From positions 44,211 through 108,210 of the forward strand of contig JAEWMH010000038.1 of the NCBI GenBank assembly GCA_023393235.1: DNA of 64,000 bases, given 5' to 3'. Positions within the stretch are counted from its first letter, which is position 1, and each line of letters starts with the position of its first letter. The DNA is from Bacillota bacterium. Its GTDB lineage: Bacteria > Bacillota > Bacilli > Paenibacillales > NBRC-103111. The notes under the pieces are model-generated. The model did no database searches. It was not told where the DNA came from and was given only the letters and a program-made list of their open reading frames with translations. Below are positions 27,018-35,743 of this stretch, piece after piece. Made by a program: the position numbers and the translations under genes.

Positions 27018-27776
27018 TTAGGTTGTCTTCAGATATTTCCCCTTCACATATTCATACCAGCCCTTCTCAAATTCAGCCTCGTTTTTTCCCAATACGGCAG
27101 GCAGATTCCCTGAACTGGTGATCAGGTCGCGGACAGCACTCATTCCCCATGTGTCACGTATGTATTCTATGATGGTATAACCAAGACGGTATGTGAGCTG
27201 AGTGTCCTTGTTTAGTTGTGCTAAAGTGGGGTATTTCCCGCTAAGTAACGACCCCATTCTTTTGGGATCTTGGAATTGATCCGCTTCATAACAGGCAATA
27301 CTTTCATATAGCCAGCTCATTGAGGGGAAAGCGAGATATGCCGTTAGATTATTAGTAACAACATGGGTAAACTCATGCACCGCCACTTGCATTATGGAAT
27401 CATAGCTATGTTCGGGTCCGGGAAAATTAGGGGAAACAATGCTCATTTTATCCGGTCCCAATGCAATCCCAGCCAGATAATTGCCCGCCTCTTTGCGGTT
27501 AATTCCCTCGTGGAATTCCGCCAAGTTGGGGTAGATATTCATCTGTACTCTCGGCATCTCCGCTGGCTTCAAATCCTCCACGATCCGGTCGTAGTTCTCC
27601 TCCAGTTTATCCCGGAGCTGATGGATGCTGTCTTGATCCGTTTTCGTATAATAAAATGTAAAATGTTCCGACTCCAGCGTATAAGGAAAGGAATTTGGTT
27701 TAAACTGTACATATAGCAAAACCGCAATGAGACAGGCTGCACCCAGCAACAAAACTTTTTGAAGCTTTTTGTTCAT
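27018..27776 (-). CDS. Membrane-anchored peptidase-MA-like metalloprotease
   Basis: 252 residues. One N-terminal membrane segment (VLLLGAACLIAVLLYV), possibly a signal anchor, is followed by an extracellular domain. The zinc motif HEFTH is present in VAVHEFTHVVTNN, and a downstream Glu in WLYESIACYEA could be the third ligand (gluzincin pattern). This matches the peptidase MA superfamily, common in Bacillales. The substrate is unknown. AGGAGGAG precedes the ATG. It converges with the GntR gene and is probably transcribed alone. Confidence 0.85.
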   Translation of the reverse strand: MNKKLQKVLLLGAACLIAVLLYVQFKPNSFPYTLESEHFTFYYTKTDQDSIHQLRDKLEENYDRIVEDLKPAEMPRVQMNIYPNLAEFHEGINRKEAGNYLAGIALGPDKMSIVSPNFPGPEHSYDSIMQVAVHEFTHVVTNNLTAYLAFPSMSWLYESIACYEADQFQDPKRMGSLLSGKYPTLAQLNKDTQLTYRLGYTIIEYIRDTWGMSAVRDLITSSGNLPAVLGKNEAEFEKGWYEYVKGKYLKTT

Positions 27777-27994
27777 AGCTCCTCCTAGCCCACCATCTAT
27801 ATGTATCGTGGTCTTACTTTATTTTGGTGGGTAAGGAATATTGTCCCTTGATTTCTTCCCTATGTCAACCTTCATTTTATTTATAGTGTGGTCAAAAAGT
27901 TTGCTTTTCGGTCCTCCTTCAAAAGTCCCATCTTAAGAAATTTTTAAGAAATCAAAAAAGAGGAATTATATATAGAATGTCAAATATATATAAT

Positions 27995-28008
27995 TGCAAA
28001 CGTTTACA
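27995..28008. promoter_or_regulatory. cre-like operator at the solute-binding-protein promoter
   Basis: TGCAAACGTTTACA fits the catabolite-response consensus TGWNANCGNTNWCA with one mismatch, just downstream of a TATAAT-like box at 27989-27994. Either CcpA or another LacI-family regulator could bind it. Confidence 0.6.
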
Positions 28009-28032
28009 GTATAATTTTGGGGAGGATTTTGT

Positions 28033-29544
28033 GTGAAGAATAAAAAGACAATTGCAATTACTCTGATGGCCCTGTCCGTTGTGGCAGCAGGCTGCGGCAA
28101 GGGCTCCGACAGCAGCACCGGAAGCACCAGCTCTCCGGCTCCTACCGTGGATAACACTCCACTGAAGCTGACCATTATGGCGAACCTGTCCACACCTGAG
28201 GTTCCCTCCGATAAGTTGGAGAAACTGCTGGAGCAAAAGACAAACAGCGATATCACCTTCCAATGGGTACCGGACGGTTCCTACGATGAGAAGTTCCAGG
28301 CAGCCTTGGCTACCGGCTCTCTTCCGCAAGCGGTTTATCTGAAGAACCAGTCTTCCTTCGTATTGCTGAGACAAACGCTGAAGGACGGACAATTCTGGGA
28401 AATCGGGCCTTACCTCAAGGATTATCCGAACCTGAAGAACCTGAATGCTGAAGTGTTGGAAAACACCAAGGTTATGGGCAAGATTTACTCCTTGTACCAA
28501 GAGCGCCCCATTGCCCGTCAAGGCATTATCTACCGCAAGGACTGGGCCGACAAGCTGGGCCTGGCTGAGCCGAAAACCACTGATGATATCTATAACATGC
28601 TGAAGAAGTTTAAGGAGGCCAATCTGGGCGGGGGCAAAACCATTCCGCTGGCAGACCGCAATGACTTGATCTATGGCTCCTTCAAAACCCTCTCCGCCTA
28701 TTTCGGCACACCGAACGGCTGGGGTGTTGTTGACGGCAAGCTGGTTCCGGAGTTCATGACCCAAGGCTACATGGATACTATGAACTTCATCAAAAAGCTC
28801 CGCACCGAAGGCCTGATTAACCAGGATTTCCCGGTTACCAGTAAGACTGACCAGCAAAACCTGATGTATACCGGCGCATCCGGCATGTACGTAGGCTCCA
28901 TGCAGGACGTGCAAACCCTGCAGCAAAAAACGGAAGCCAACAACAAAACAGCCGTTTATGACGTCGTGAACCAAATCACCAGCGCCAACCAAAAAACGGC
29001 CTCCACTTGGGGTATTCCCGGATACGGCACACTGGTGGTTTTCCCGAAATCCGCTGTTAAAACCGAAGCTGAACTGAAGAAAATCCTGGCGTTCTATGAC
29101 AAGTTCTTCAGCCCTGAGGTAGCTAACCTGCTAAAGTACGGCGTAGAAAATGAGCATTACAAGATGGTGGAAAACAAGGTTCAACCGGTAACCGACGCCA
29201 AGCTGCTTGAAAAAGAGCAAAAGGCTTACCTGACTGTAGCTCTTGCTGACACCACCAACATTCTGCCTACCTACTACAACCTGAAGACTCAAGAAAAAGC
29301 TGTTCAATTGTCCAATGATGCTGTGAAGTTCGCCGTTCAGAATCCCACCAACTCCTTGGATTCCAAGACCTACACCGAAAAGGGAGCTATCCTCCAAGAC
29401 ATTATTAAGGATGCGACCTACAAGTATATGGTTGGCGATATCGATGCAGCCGGCTTCCAAAAGCTCGTCGACAAGTGGAAGAATGACGGTGGCAACAAAA
29501 TCATTGAAGAATACAATGCCTCCTACAAAGAAGTTAAAAAATAA
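28033..29544 (+). CDS. Extracellular solute-binding lipoprotein of an ABC sugar importer (orphan)
   Basis: 503 residues from a GTG preceded by GGAGG. The lipoprotein signal ends in VAAGC (Cys21), followed by a Ser/Thr/Pro-rich tether and a type 1 solute-binding fold (LTIMANLSTPEVPSDKLEKLLEQKTN, FQAALATGSLPQAVYL, YRKDWADKLGL) like LplA-type oligosaccharide-binding proteins. Codon use looks highly optimised compared with neighbours, suggesting strong expression. No permease genes adjoin it: upstream is a convergent-free intergenic region, downstream a terminator. A cre-like site lies at the promoter. The sugar is unknown. Confidence 0.9.
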   Translation: MKNKKTIAITLMALSVVAAGCGKGSDSSTGSTSSPAPTVDNTPLKLTIMANLSTPEVPSDKLEKLLEQKTNSDITFQWVPDGSYDEKFQAALATGSLPQAVYLKNQSSFVLLRQTLKDGQFWEIGPYLKDYPNLKNLNAEVLENTKVMGKIYSLYQERPIARQGIIYRKDWADKLGLAEPKTTDDIYNMLKKFKEANLGGGKTIPLADRNDLIYGSFKTLSAYFGTPNGWGVVDGKLVPEFMTQGYMDTMNFIKKLRTEGLINQDFPVTSKTDQQNLMYTGASGMYVGSMQDVQTLQQKTEANNKTAVYDVVNQITSANQKTASTWGIPGYGTLVVFPKSAVKTEAELKKILAFYDKFFSPEVANLLKYGVENEHYKMVENKVQPVTDAKLLEKEQKAYLTVALADTTNILPTYYNLKTQEKAVQLSNDAVKFAVQNPTNSLDSKTYTEKGAILQDIIKDATYKYMVGDIDAAGFQKLVDKWKNDGGNKIIEEYNASYKEVKK

Positions 29545-29562
29545 GCTGTAATCTCATACAGG

Positions 29563-29607
29563 AAAAATCCCCGCTGCCTGATCAACCAGGCTACGGGGAT
29601 TTTTTAC
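29563..29607 (+). terminator. Terminator of the solute-binding-protein gene
   Basis: AAAATCCCCG / CGGGGATTTT with an inner TGCCTG...CAGGC stem, followed by T-rich sequence. It lies about 20 bases after the stop. Confidence 0.9.
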
Positions 29608-29639
29608 TTAACAAACTATTCAATTTGATTCTTTCCTCC

Positions 29640-30060
29640 AGCAACAATCCACGGCCTTGACATGGTGATTGTTTTTAATTGGTCTTGCGTTCCCGCGTAC
29701 CCGGCGATCACGAGCAACGTTGTCACAGCCGTTACTCCAGGCGTGTCTCACCGTATCCGTACGCTTCGCTTACCCTTTCCATCGGAATCGCCCTCTTTCC
29801 TCGCAAGAACTTCCTTGCATTGAGAATAGGATTGCATAATCCATGGGAAGTTGGTTTCCCGCATACCTCAGTCTGTTCCCCAAAACGGTGTCACTTCCGT
29901 CTTGCAAGTTCCAGCTGAAATCCGGTATGCATCGCTTACCTAGATCATCGGGGCTCTCTCCTCTCCAGATTCGATTGCTCCTCCAAGAAGGTGAGCGGAC
30001 CACCTTAGGCCTGTCCTCCAACTGGGTGCCTTCGGTGTACTTTGATTATAAACGAATTTA
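29640..30060 (-). ncRNA. Candidate structured RNA or dispersed repeat, no protein gene
   Basis: About 420 bases without a believable gene. The stretch is more GC-rich than its flanks. Hairpins found by eye: AACAATC/GATTGTT (29643-29673), GCAAG/CTTGC (29803-29818), GGATT/AATCC (29829-29842), GGGAA/TTCCC (29845-29860), GCATACC/GGTATGC (29861-29930), enclosing ACGG/CCGT (29885-29900), and AAGGTG/CACCTT (29988-30006). A 20-base motif ending TCGCTTACC occurs twice (29755-29774 and 29920-29940). Only one stop codon interrupts one minus-strand frame, so a decayed gene cannot be excluded. Strand is uncertain. It matches no RNA family I can name. Confidence 0.35.
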
Positions 30061-30162
30061 CAGAATATTTAAAATTCTAAAAATTCCAACTATTTAGCGT
30101 TAGGAGAAATTATCTCTATCATCCTCCCCTATTCTACCATTGTCTAAAAATTCCTCCGAATT

Positions 30163-30735
30163 TCAAAAGATACGGATATATTGCTTCTCCTGCGGCTGCA
30201 GCCCCTCTTCCCATACGAAAGAAGCCAGCTCCACATCCCGGTCAAGCTTGTTGGCCCGTGGCCAGTCCTCCTCGCCTGCCCAGCAGGTATAAAACTCGAA
30301 GTATTCTCCAGATACCGCTTGCTCTCGAAGCAGCTCCCCTAATAACCTGCAGCATTTCTTTGTAGGCAAGAAATTTTCTTCCAATTCCGCCGGCACGTTC
30401 ATAGGAATCTCAAAACCTCCCCCTTCTGCCGTAATCATATAGACATAGGGCTGCTTAAAATGATGGCGGACCGCTTCACGGTAAGTGTCGAGCTCATGAA
30501 TCACAATCCCGGCCGCATCCTCCTCCGTTTCGAACACCATCACAAGCTGGTCATTCAAATGGGACAGGTCCACAATATCCTCCAGGGGAACCCTGCCTGC
30601 TTGCCTTGCTTCTTCCTGTTTAAGCTGATGCTCCGGCGAAGCGACCACTTCTCTGTAAGGCTTCATTATAAACGCAAGACCTCTTTCCCCACAGGGGATC
30701 GGTACCGGGGATGCAAGATAATAAAAGCGGCTCAT
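30163..30735 (-). CDS. Uncharacterised cytosolic protein
   Basis: 190 residues from the ATG at 30735, which follows GGAGGG. No membrane segment or signal peptide. The sequence begins MSRFYYLASPVPIPCGERGLAF and ends in a charged, Gln-rich tail; a glycine-rich piece AEGGGFEIPMNVP and TKKCCRLL are notable, but no known catalytic pattern is recognised. The coding character is clear from a long frame and a good ribosome-binding site. It is divergent from the YetF-type gene and lies next to the candidate structured RNA. Confidence 0.75.
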   Translation of the reverse strand: MSRFYYLASPVPIPCGERGLAFIMKPYREVVASPEHQLKQEEARQAGRVPLEDIVDLSHLNDQLVMVFETEEDAAGIVIHELDTYREAVRHHFKQPYVYMITAEGGGFEIPMNVPAELEENFLPTKKCCRLLGELLREQAVSGEYFEFYTCWAGEEDWPRANKLDRDVELASFVWEEGLQPQEKQYIRIF

Positions 30736-30879
30736 AACTCCCTCCAACATTCTTTTTTCAATTTTTTGGCACAGAGATTATACCATAACCGGTCCATGTT
30801 ACAAAAGAATGAGGAGAAGGTTAATGGAGTGCATAGGCGGCGTTTTGCCGTCCTTCACTTTTCACATGGAGGGATGGAT

Positions 30880-31557
30880 ATGGAATATCTTCAGATCCTC
30901 ACCAAGCTGGCCGCAGGCTTTTTGGGCCTTTGGGCCATGACCCGTATTCTCGGCAAAAAGGAAATGTCCGCCCTTACTCCCTTCGATTTTGTATCCGCCG
31001 TCATATTGGGAGATTTAGTCGGGGACACCATCTATGATGAGAGTAAGAATATCTTGCAGCTGCTGGTTGCCCTCACCGGATGGACTCTCTTATCCATTAC
31101 TTTCGATAAGCTGACCCAATATGTCAAATTATTTAGGAAGCCGTTAGAGGGGAAGCCGGATCTGTTAATTTGCGACGGGAAAATTGATATGAAGGAGCTG
31201 TACCGCAACAATCTGGATTTTGACCAGCTGCGGACCATGCTCCGGAGCAAAGACATCTTTTCCTTAAGTGAGGTAGCCTATGCCATTTATGAAACCAACG
31301 GGACTTTAAGCGTGATGCGCAAATCTGCTTATGAGAGCATTACTAGGAAGGATTTGAAGCTTCCCGCTGAAGACACGGTTTTGCCGCGGGGGATAATTGA
31401 GAATGGTGAGATATGCCTAGAAGAGCTTGAAGCGGCAGGCCTTCAGGAGGACTGGCTCCACAGGGCGCTGGAAAAGCAAGGCGTGACGGATTTCAAGGCA
31501 GTTGCTTATGCTGAACTGACACCGGATGGAGAGCTTCAAATTTTGAAGCGGTTGTAA
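30880..31557 (+). CDS. YetF-type membrane protein (DUF421)
   Basis: 225 residues. Two or three N-terminal membrane helices (YLQILTKLAAGFLGLWAMTRILG, DFVSAVILGDLVGD, LLVALTGWTLLSIT) are followed by a cytosolic domain (PDLLICDGKIDMKELYRNNLDFDQLRTMLRSKDI and YAIYETNGTLSVMRK), the usual YetF layout. B. subtilis YetF is required for spore germinant signalling-related membrane structures or of unknown role; I make no functional call. The ATG at 30880 is 7 bases after GGAGGG; the longer upstream frame is not supported. A terminator follows. Confidence 0.88.
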   Translation: MEYLQILTKLAAGFLGLWAMTRILGKKEMSALTPFDFVSAVILGDLVGDTIYDESKNILQLLVALTGWTLLSITFDKLTQYVKLFRKPLEGKPDLLICDGKIDMKELYRNNLDFDQLRTMLRSKDIFSLSEVAYAIYETNGTLSVMRKSAYESITRKDLKLPAEDTVLPRGIIENGEICLEELEAAGLQEDWLHRALEKQGVTDFKAVAYAELTPDGELQILKRL

Positions 31558-31602
31558 CAAAAGGATATACATATGTTTTCCAGAATGCTTCAGTTACAAG
31601 TT

Positions 31603-31635
31603 TAAGCCCGCGGCCACAGGCAGCGGGCTTCTTTC
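31603..31635 (+). terminator. Terminator of the YetF-type gene
   Basis: AAGCCCGC / GCGGGCTT with an 11-base loop, followed by CTTTC. It overlaps the end of the convergent gene by two bases. Confidence 0.75.
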
Positions 31636-32164
31636 ACATGGGGCTGGTCAAGGGAATGAACCGCCTGCTGAATAATTCCAGCTCGGCAAACGGTACCATA
31701 TAAAGCATCAGTCCGTCTCTTTCCTCCATTACGGCTCCCGGAAGCGAGGAGAAACGGGCGATGAGCCGCTTGAAGCTTTTGTGCCGCTCGGATACCCAGA
31801 ACTGGATGGTGGTCACCTCCGGGTTGCCGGCGCGAATTTCCTTCAGAAGCGCCCGCAACCCCCGCATAAACATTAGGGGCGTCCGGTATTCCCTCAGCAG
31901 ATAGACGACTTCGATCTGGCAGATTTCCCGGTCCTTATAGTCCTTGGCCGAGGTTCCGTAGACAAACCCGGCGGCCCCAACCACCGTATAGGGCTCCTCC
32001 AGATAAGCCAGCATGGCTTTTCCCATGGTCAGAGGGCTGGCAAAAAAATTAAGCATCATGGCATACGAATAAGGCAAATTCAGCTCATCATAATTCCGGC
32101 TCAAGAACTTTACATAGGCGTCAAAATCCTTGTCCAGCTGGCATAATTGAAATTGAACCGCCAT
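31634..32164 (-). CDS. Uncharacterised protein, possibly acetyltransferase-like
   Basis: 176 residues from the ATG at 32164, supported by AGGGAG; the reported longer frame runs antisense through the ACT gene and is not real beyond this start. The segment VVGAAGFVYGTSAKDYKDREICQIEVVYLLREYR followed by GLRALLKEIRAGNPEVTTIQFWV and ERHKSFKRLIARF resembles the later half of a GNAT acetyltransferase (strand, pyrophosphate loop region, helix), but the canonical Q/RxxGxG/A loop is absent, so this is a weak suggestion. It is divergent from the ACT/PFL pair. Confidence 0.7.
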   Translation of the reverse strand: MAVQFQLCQLDKDFDAYVKFLSRNYDELNLPYSYAMMLNFFASPLTMGKAMLAYLEEPYTVVGAAGFVYGTSAKDYKDREICQIEVVYLLREYRTPLMFMRGLRALLKEIRAGNPEVTTIQFWVSERHKSFKRLIARFSSLPGAVMEERDGLMLYMVPFAELELFSRRFIPLTSPM

Positions 32165-32314
32165 TTCCCTCACTCCCTTCATGGTGAAATTCAGATTTTC
32201 ATTCAGATTGACAAAAAACATTTTGTTGCTCCCGGCGCCGGGATTTGACATAATAATTGAAATCGGCTCTTCGCCATCGAACGGATAAGAGCGAATATTG
32301 AGGAGGCTGTACGC

Positions 32315-32584
32315 ATGAAAGGCATTATTACCGTACTGGGAAAAGACAAGGTTGGCATTATTGCCAAGGTCTGCACGTACCTGGCTGAGCACAACGTCAA
32401 TATTCTGGACATCTCCCAGACGATTATCCAAGGCTACTTCAACATGATGATGATTGTAGACATCTCGGAACCCACCCAATCCTTCGAAATGCTGGTTGAG
32501 GATCTTCAGGATGTGGGACGCACCCTGGGTGTGGAGATCAAGCTGCAGCACGAGGATATTTTCAATATCATGCACCGCATCTAA
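32315..32584 (+). CDS. ACT-domain protein (UPF0237)
   Basis: 89 residues forming one ACT domain (MKGIITVLGKDKVGIIAKVCTYLAEHNVNILDISQTI), a ligand-binding fold used for amino acids in regulatory proteins. Members of this family are nearly always found just upstream of a PFL-family (UPF0210) gene, as here (23 bases). GAGGAGG precedes the ATG. The ligand is not known. Together the two probably form a small-molecule-sensing unit. Confidence 0.95.
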   Translation: MKGIITVLGKDKVGIIAKVCTYLAEHNVNILDISQTIIQGYFNMMMIVDISEPTQSFEMLVEDLQDVGRTLGVEIKLQHEDIFNIMHRI

Positions 32585-32607
32585 CATTCTAATTTAGGAG
32601 GACTCCT

Positions 32608-33966
32608 ATGATCTCCCTGGTGGAAGTGCAGGAAACCAACAAGATGATCCGCGAAATGAACCTGGATGTGCGCACCATCACCATGGGCATCAGCCTGCTG
32701 GACTGCGCGCATGCGGACTTGAAGATTTTTAACCAGAATGTATACGATAAAATCACCCGCACCGCCGAGCATCTGGTCAAAACCGGCGAGGACCTGGAGC
32801 GTCAATTTGGCGTCCCCATCGTCAACAAACGGATTTCCGTCACCCCCATCGCCATCGCCGCCGGCGGCCTGCATACGGACACCTTCGTGCCTGTTGCGGA
32901 AACCCTGGACCGTGCTGCCAAGGAAGTGGGCGTGAACTTCATCGGGGGCTTCTCCGCCCTGGTGCAGAAGGGCTTTACCAAAGGCGACCGGATTCTCATC
33001 GACAGCATTCCCGAGGCACTGCGCGTCACCGACCGGGTCTGCTCCTCTGTAAATGTAGGCTCCTCCCGCAGCGGCATCAACATGGACGCCGTTAAGCTGA
33101 TGGGCGATATTATCCTGCGGACCGCGGAATTGACCAAGGACCGCGATTCCATCGGCTGCGCCAAGCTTGTGGTATTCTGCAATTCGGTGAACGATAATCC
33201 CTTTATGGCCGGAGCCTTCCATGGCATCGGAGAACGGGAATCCGTCATTAATGTAGGCGTCAGCGGCCCCGGTGTAGTGAAGCGCGCGTTGGAGGAGGTC
33301 AAAGGACAGGATTTCGAAACCCTGTGCGAGACGATTAAACGGACCGCCTTCAAGGTGACCCGGGTCGGCCAGCTGGTGGCCCAGGAAGCCTCCAAACGCC
33401 TTGGCGTTCCCTTCGGGATTATCGACCTGTCCCTGGCCCCTACTCCGGAAATCGGCGACTCCATCGCCGAGATTTTCCAGGTAATGGGCTTGGAGGAGGC
33501 CGGAGCACCCGGTACAACGGCTGCTTTGGCCATTCTGAACGACAACGTGAAAAAAGGCGGCGTAATGGCCTCTTCTTATGTAGGCGGGTTAAGCGGCGCG
33601 TTTATACCGGTCAGTGAGGACCATGGCATGATCCAGGCGGTGCAGAAAGGCGCGCTTACCCTGGAGAAGCTGGAAGCTATGACCTGCGTCTGCTCCGTTG
33701 GCCTCGATATGATCGCCATTCCCGGCAGCACCAGCAAGGAAACCATTTCCGGCATCATTGCTGATGAATCGGCAATCGGCATGGTGAACAACAAAACCAC
33801 CGCTGTCCGGATAATCCCCGTGATCGGCAAGGAAGTAGGCGAAATGGTGGAATTCGGCGGACTGCTGGGGTACGCCCCCGTTATGCCGGTGAACAATTTC
33901 TCCTGCGCCGCCTTCATTAACCGTGGCGGCCGCATTCCCGCTCCTATCCACAGCTTCAAGAATTAA
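32608..33966 (+). CDS. PFL-family protein (UPF0210/DUF711)
   Basis: 452 residues, the normal length, highly conserved in appearance: MISLVEVQETNKMIREMNLDVRTITMGISLLDC, VPIVNKRISVTPIAIAAGG, VNVGSSRSGINMDAV, and LAPTPEIGDSIAEI. These proteins share distant similarity with the glycyl-radical-type barrel enzymes but no catalytic activity has been firmly shown. It directly follows the ACT-domain gene, its constant partner, and has AGGAGGA ahead of the ATG. Perfect terminator 18 bases downstream. Confidence 0.95.
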   Translation: MISLVEVQETNKMIREMNLDVRTITMGISLLDCAHADLKIFNQNVYDKITRTAEHLVKTGEDLERQFGVPIVNKRISVTPIAIAAGGLHTDTFVPVAETLDRAAKEVGVNFIGGFSALVQKGFTKGDRILIDSIPEALRVTDRVCSSVNVGSSRSGINMDAVKLMGDIILRTAELTKDRDSIGCAKLVVFCNSVNDNPFMAGAFHGIGERESVINVGVSGPGVVKRALEEVKGQDFETLCETIKRTAFKVTRVGQLVAQEASKRLGVPFGIIDLSLAPTPEIGDSIAEIFQVMGLEEAGAPGTTAALAILNDNVKKGGVMASSYVGGLSGAFIPVSEDHGMIQAVQKGALTLEKLEAMTCVCSVGLDMIAIPGSTSKETISGIIADESAIGMVNNKTTAVRIIPVIGKEVGEMVEFGGLLGYAPVMPVNNFSCAAFINRGGRIPAPIHSFKN

Positions 33967-33983
33967 TGTGCATTTTTCAAATG

Positions 33984-34012
33984 AAGGCCGTCTGCAGCAG
34001 ACGGCCTTTTTT
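33984..34012 (+). terminator. Terminator of the ACT-PFL operon
   Basis: AAGGCCGTCTGC pairs with GCAGACGGCCTT, almost without loop, followed by six T. Confidence 0.92.
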
Positions 34013-34027
34013 CGCTGCCGCGGCGCT

Positions 34028-35701
34028 TCATAATTTCCGGGAACGCCACAGGGAAATGACCAGCCACAGCAGCAGAAGGGCTGCGATGACAAAGCTGATC
34101 TCCAATATGGGCAAATTCCACAGCACCGAATCCTGGGGTGCAAGGGAAGCACCGATGATCAGCCCCACCACAAGCAGGCTAAAGGACAGGAGCACCAGGC
34201 TGAAGGCCAGCTTGTCCGTAAGCTTATCCATGCTCCGTAAGAATACGCCCAGCTCGGGAATCCCGGCTTCAAATCGCAGCTTGCCCTTGCGGATGGTGGC
34301 CAGCATGCTTCTCATGCTGGAAGGAAACTCGGACGCGGCCTCCAAAAACTCCGGCAGATCCTCAATCGCCTTTTTGTACAGCTTCCGGGGATCGTACCGC
34401 TCCATAAACAACTTCCGGCCGTAAGGCTCTGCCACCTCCAGCACACTGAGATCGGGGTCTAAGGATACAACCACCCCTTCCAAGGTCAGCAGCGACTTAC
34501 CGAGCATAGTCATTTCCGAGGGGATGCGGATCCGGTGGCGGAAAGCCAGATTAAACAGGTCATTCACCGCCTCCCCCAGCCTGATCCGGCTTAAGGGAGT
34601 GGCGTAATACTTCTCCCGCATATCATCTACATCGGCGCGCAGGAGCACCATGTCTACCTCGTCGGGGATAATTCCCATACTGGAGATAGCCCGGATAATG
34701 CCGCTGGTGCTCTGGTTACGGAGGCTGATGACGAAAAAGGCGAACTGCTTGCGCATATCCTGGGACAGCTTGCCCACCGAGCCGAAATCCAACAGCGCCA
34801 GCTTGCCGTCGGGCAGCACCAGAATATTCCCGGGATGGGGATCACCGTGGAATAAACCCTCAATGAGGATCTGATGGATGAGAAGGTCCGTCAGTTGGCG
34901 GGCCAACGCCTTCTTATCAATCTGCTCCCGGTCCAGCCTTGCCCGGTCCGATAGGGAAATCCCCTCCATATACTGCATGGTCATGACCCGGCGGGTCGTA
35001 TAATCCCAATATATATCGGGGACCAGCACATCCTTGAACTGCCGGCATTGCTGCTGGAATTTCTCCGCCTGGCGGGCTTCCGCGGCATAATCCAGCTCCG
35101 CGCGGATAGCCTTGGAAATCTCCTCCACCATATCGCGGACACGGTAGTTTCGTGCCCATTCCAGCCGGCTTTCGGCCACACGGGCAAACTCCGCCAGAAT
35201 ATCCAGGTCTGTATCCACAGTACGCTGGATATTCGGCCGCTGCACCTTCACTGCCGCAGGAGTGCCGTCCTTCAGCACCGCATGATAGACCTGGCCGATG
35301 GAAGCAGCCGCGATTGGGGTCTCCGGGAACGCCATGAACAGGTCTCCCAGACCCGCTCCCAGCTCCTCCTCTACAATCCGCACGGCATCGGCATACGAAA
35401 ATGGCGGTACCTGATCCTGCAGCTGTACCAGCTCGGAGATAATGCTGGCCGGAACCAGATCAGGCCGGGTGCTGGCAATCTGCCCCAGCTTGACAAAGGT
35501 TGGGCCCAATTCCTCCAGCATCAGCCTGATCCGTTCCCCGATGGTTTTCTTGTGGATATCCTTTCGCTCTTTGTTCCCGATGAAGGGAATGGCTTCGGGA
35601 AAACCCATCTCACTGACCACATAGCCGAAGCCGTTGCGCGCCAGGGCTACGGCAATTTCCCGGTACCGGTGCAAGTGACGGAAGCCCTTGCTGACATTCA
35701 T
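34028..35701 (-). CDS. UbiB/ABC1-type atypical kinase
   Basis: 557 residues. The conserved KxGQ motif is FVKLGQIASTRPDL; the ATP-binding Ala-rich loop AAASIGQVYHA and LKDGTPAAVKVQRP follow; the catalytic segment FHGDPHPGNILVLPDGKLALLDFGSVG holds the Asp residues. Two hydrophobic segments at the C-terminus (LAFSLVLLSFSLLVVGLIIGA, ISFVIAALLLLWLVISLW) anchor it to the membrane. In other organisms the family supports quinone or lipid metabolism. It lies 42 bases after a phasin-like gene on the same strand, a pairing I regard as functional. GGGAGG precedes the start. Confidence 0.92.
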   Translation of the reverse strand: MNVSKGFRHLHRYREIAVALARNGFGYVVSEMGFPEAIPFIGNKERKDIHKKTIGERIRLMLEELGPTFVKLGQIASTRPDLVPASIISELVQLQDQVPPFSYADAVRIVEEELGAGLGDLFMAFPETPIAAASIGQVYHAVLKDGTPAAVKVQRPNIQRTVDTDLDILAEFARVAESRLEWARNYRVRDMVEEISKAIRAELDYAAEARQAEKFQQQCRQFKDVLVPDIYWDYTTRRVMTMQYMEGISLSDRARLDREQIDKKALARQLTDLLIHQILIEGLFHGDPHPGNILVLPDGKLALLDFGSVGKLSQDMRKQFAFFVISLRNQSTSGIIRAISSMGIIPDEVDMVLLRADVDDMREKYYATPLSRIRLGEAVNDLFNLAFRHRIRIPSEMTMLGKSLLTLEGVVVSLDPDLSVLEVAEPYGRKLFMERYDPRKLYKKAIEDLPEFLEAASEFPSSMRSMLATIRKGKLRFEAGIPELGVFLRSMDKLTDKLAFSLVLLSFSLLVVGLIIGASLAPQDSVLWNLPILEISFVIAALLLLWLVISLWRSRKL

Positions 35702-35743
35702 GAAGGTCCCGCCTCCCTGTTAAAGTTTGGCGTTATCCGCCTC

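Noticed and set aside
27952..28992. 346-codon frame on the minus strand
   Set aside because: It is antisense of the solute-binding lipoprotein gene, which has a clear lipobox, start and terminator on the other strand.
29770..30021. 83-codon frame on the minus strand inside the structured element
   Set aside because: No ribosome-binding site, odd composition and no motif. The hairpins explain the stretch better.
29640..30060. Group II intron, RNase P RNA, tmRNA or riboswitch
   Set aside because: Checked by eye for intron domain V, the GUGYG 5' end, RNase P and tmRNA conserved cores. None is present.
32165..32587. N-terminal extension of the gene at 31634-32164
   Set aside because: The added 141 residues are purely antisense of the ACT-domain gene, and a good ribosome-binding site lies at the ATG at 32164.
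32802..33545. 247-codon frame on the minus strand
   Set aside because: It is a shadow of the PFL-family gene, whose conserved protein sequence is unmistakable.
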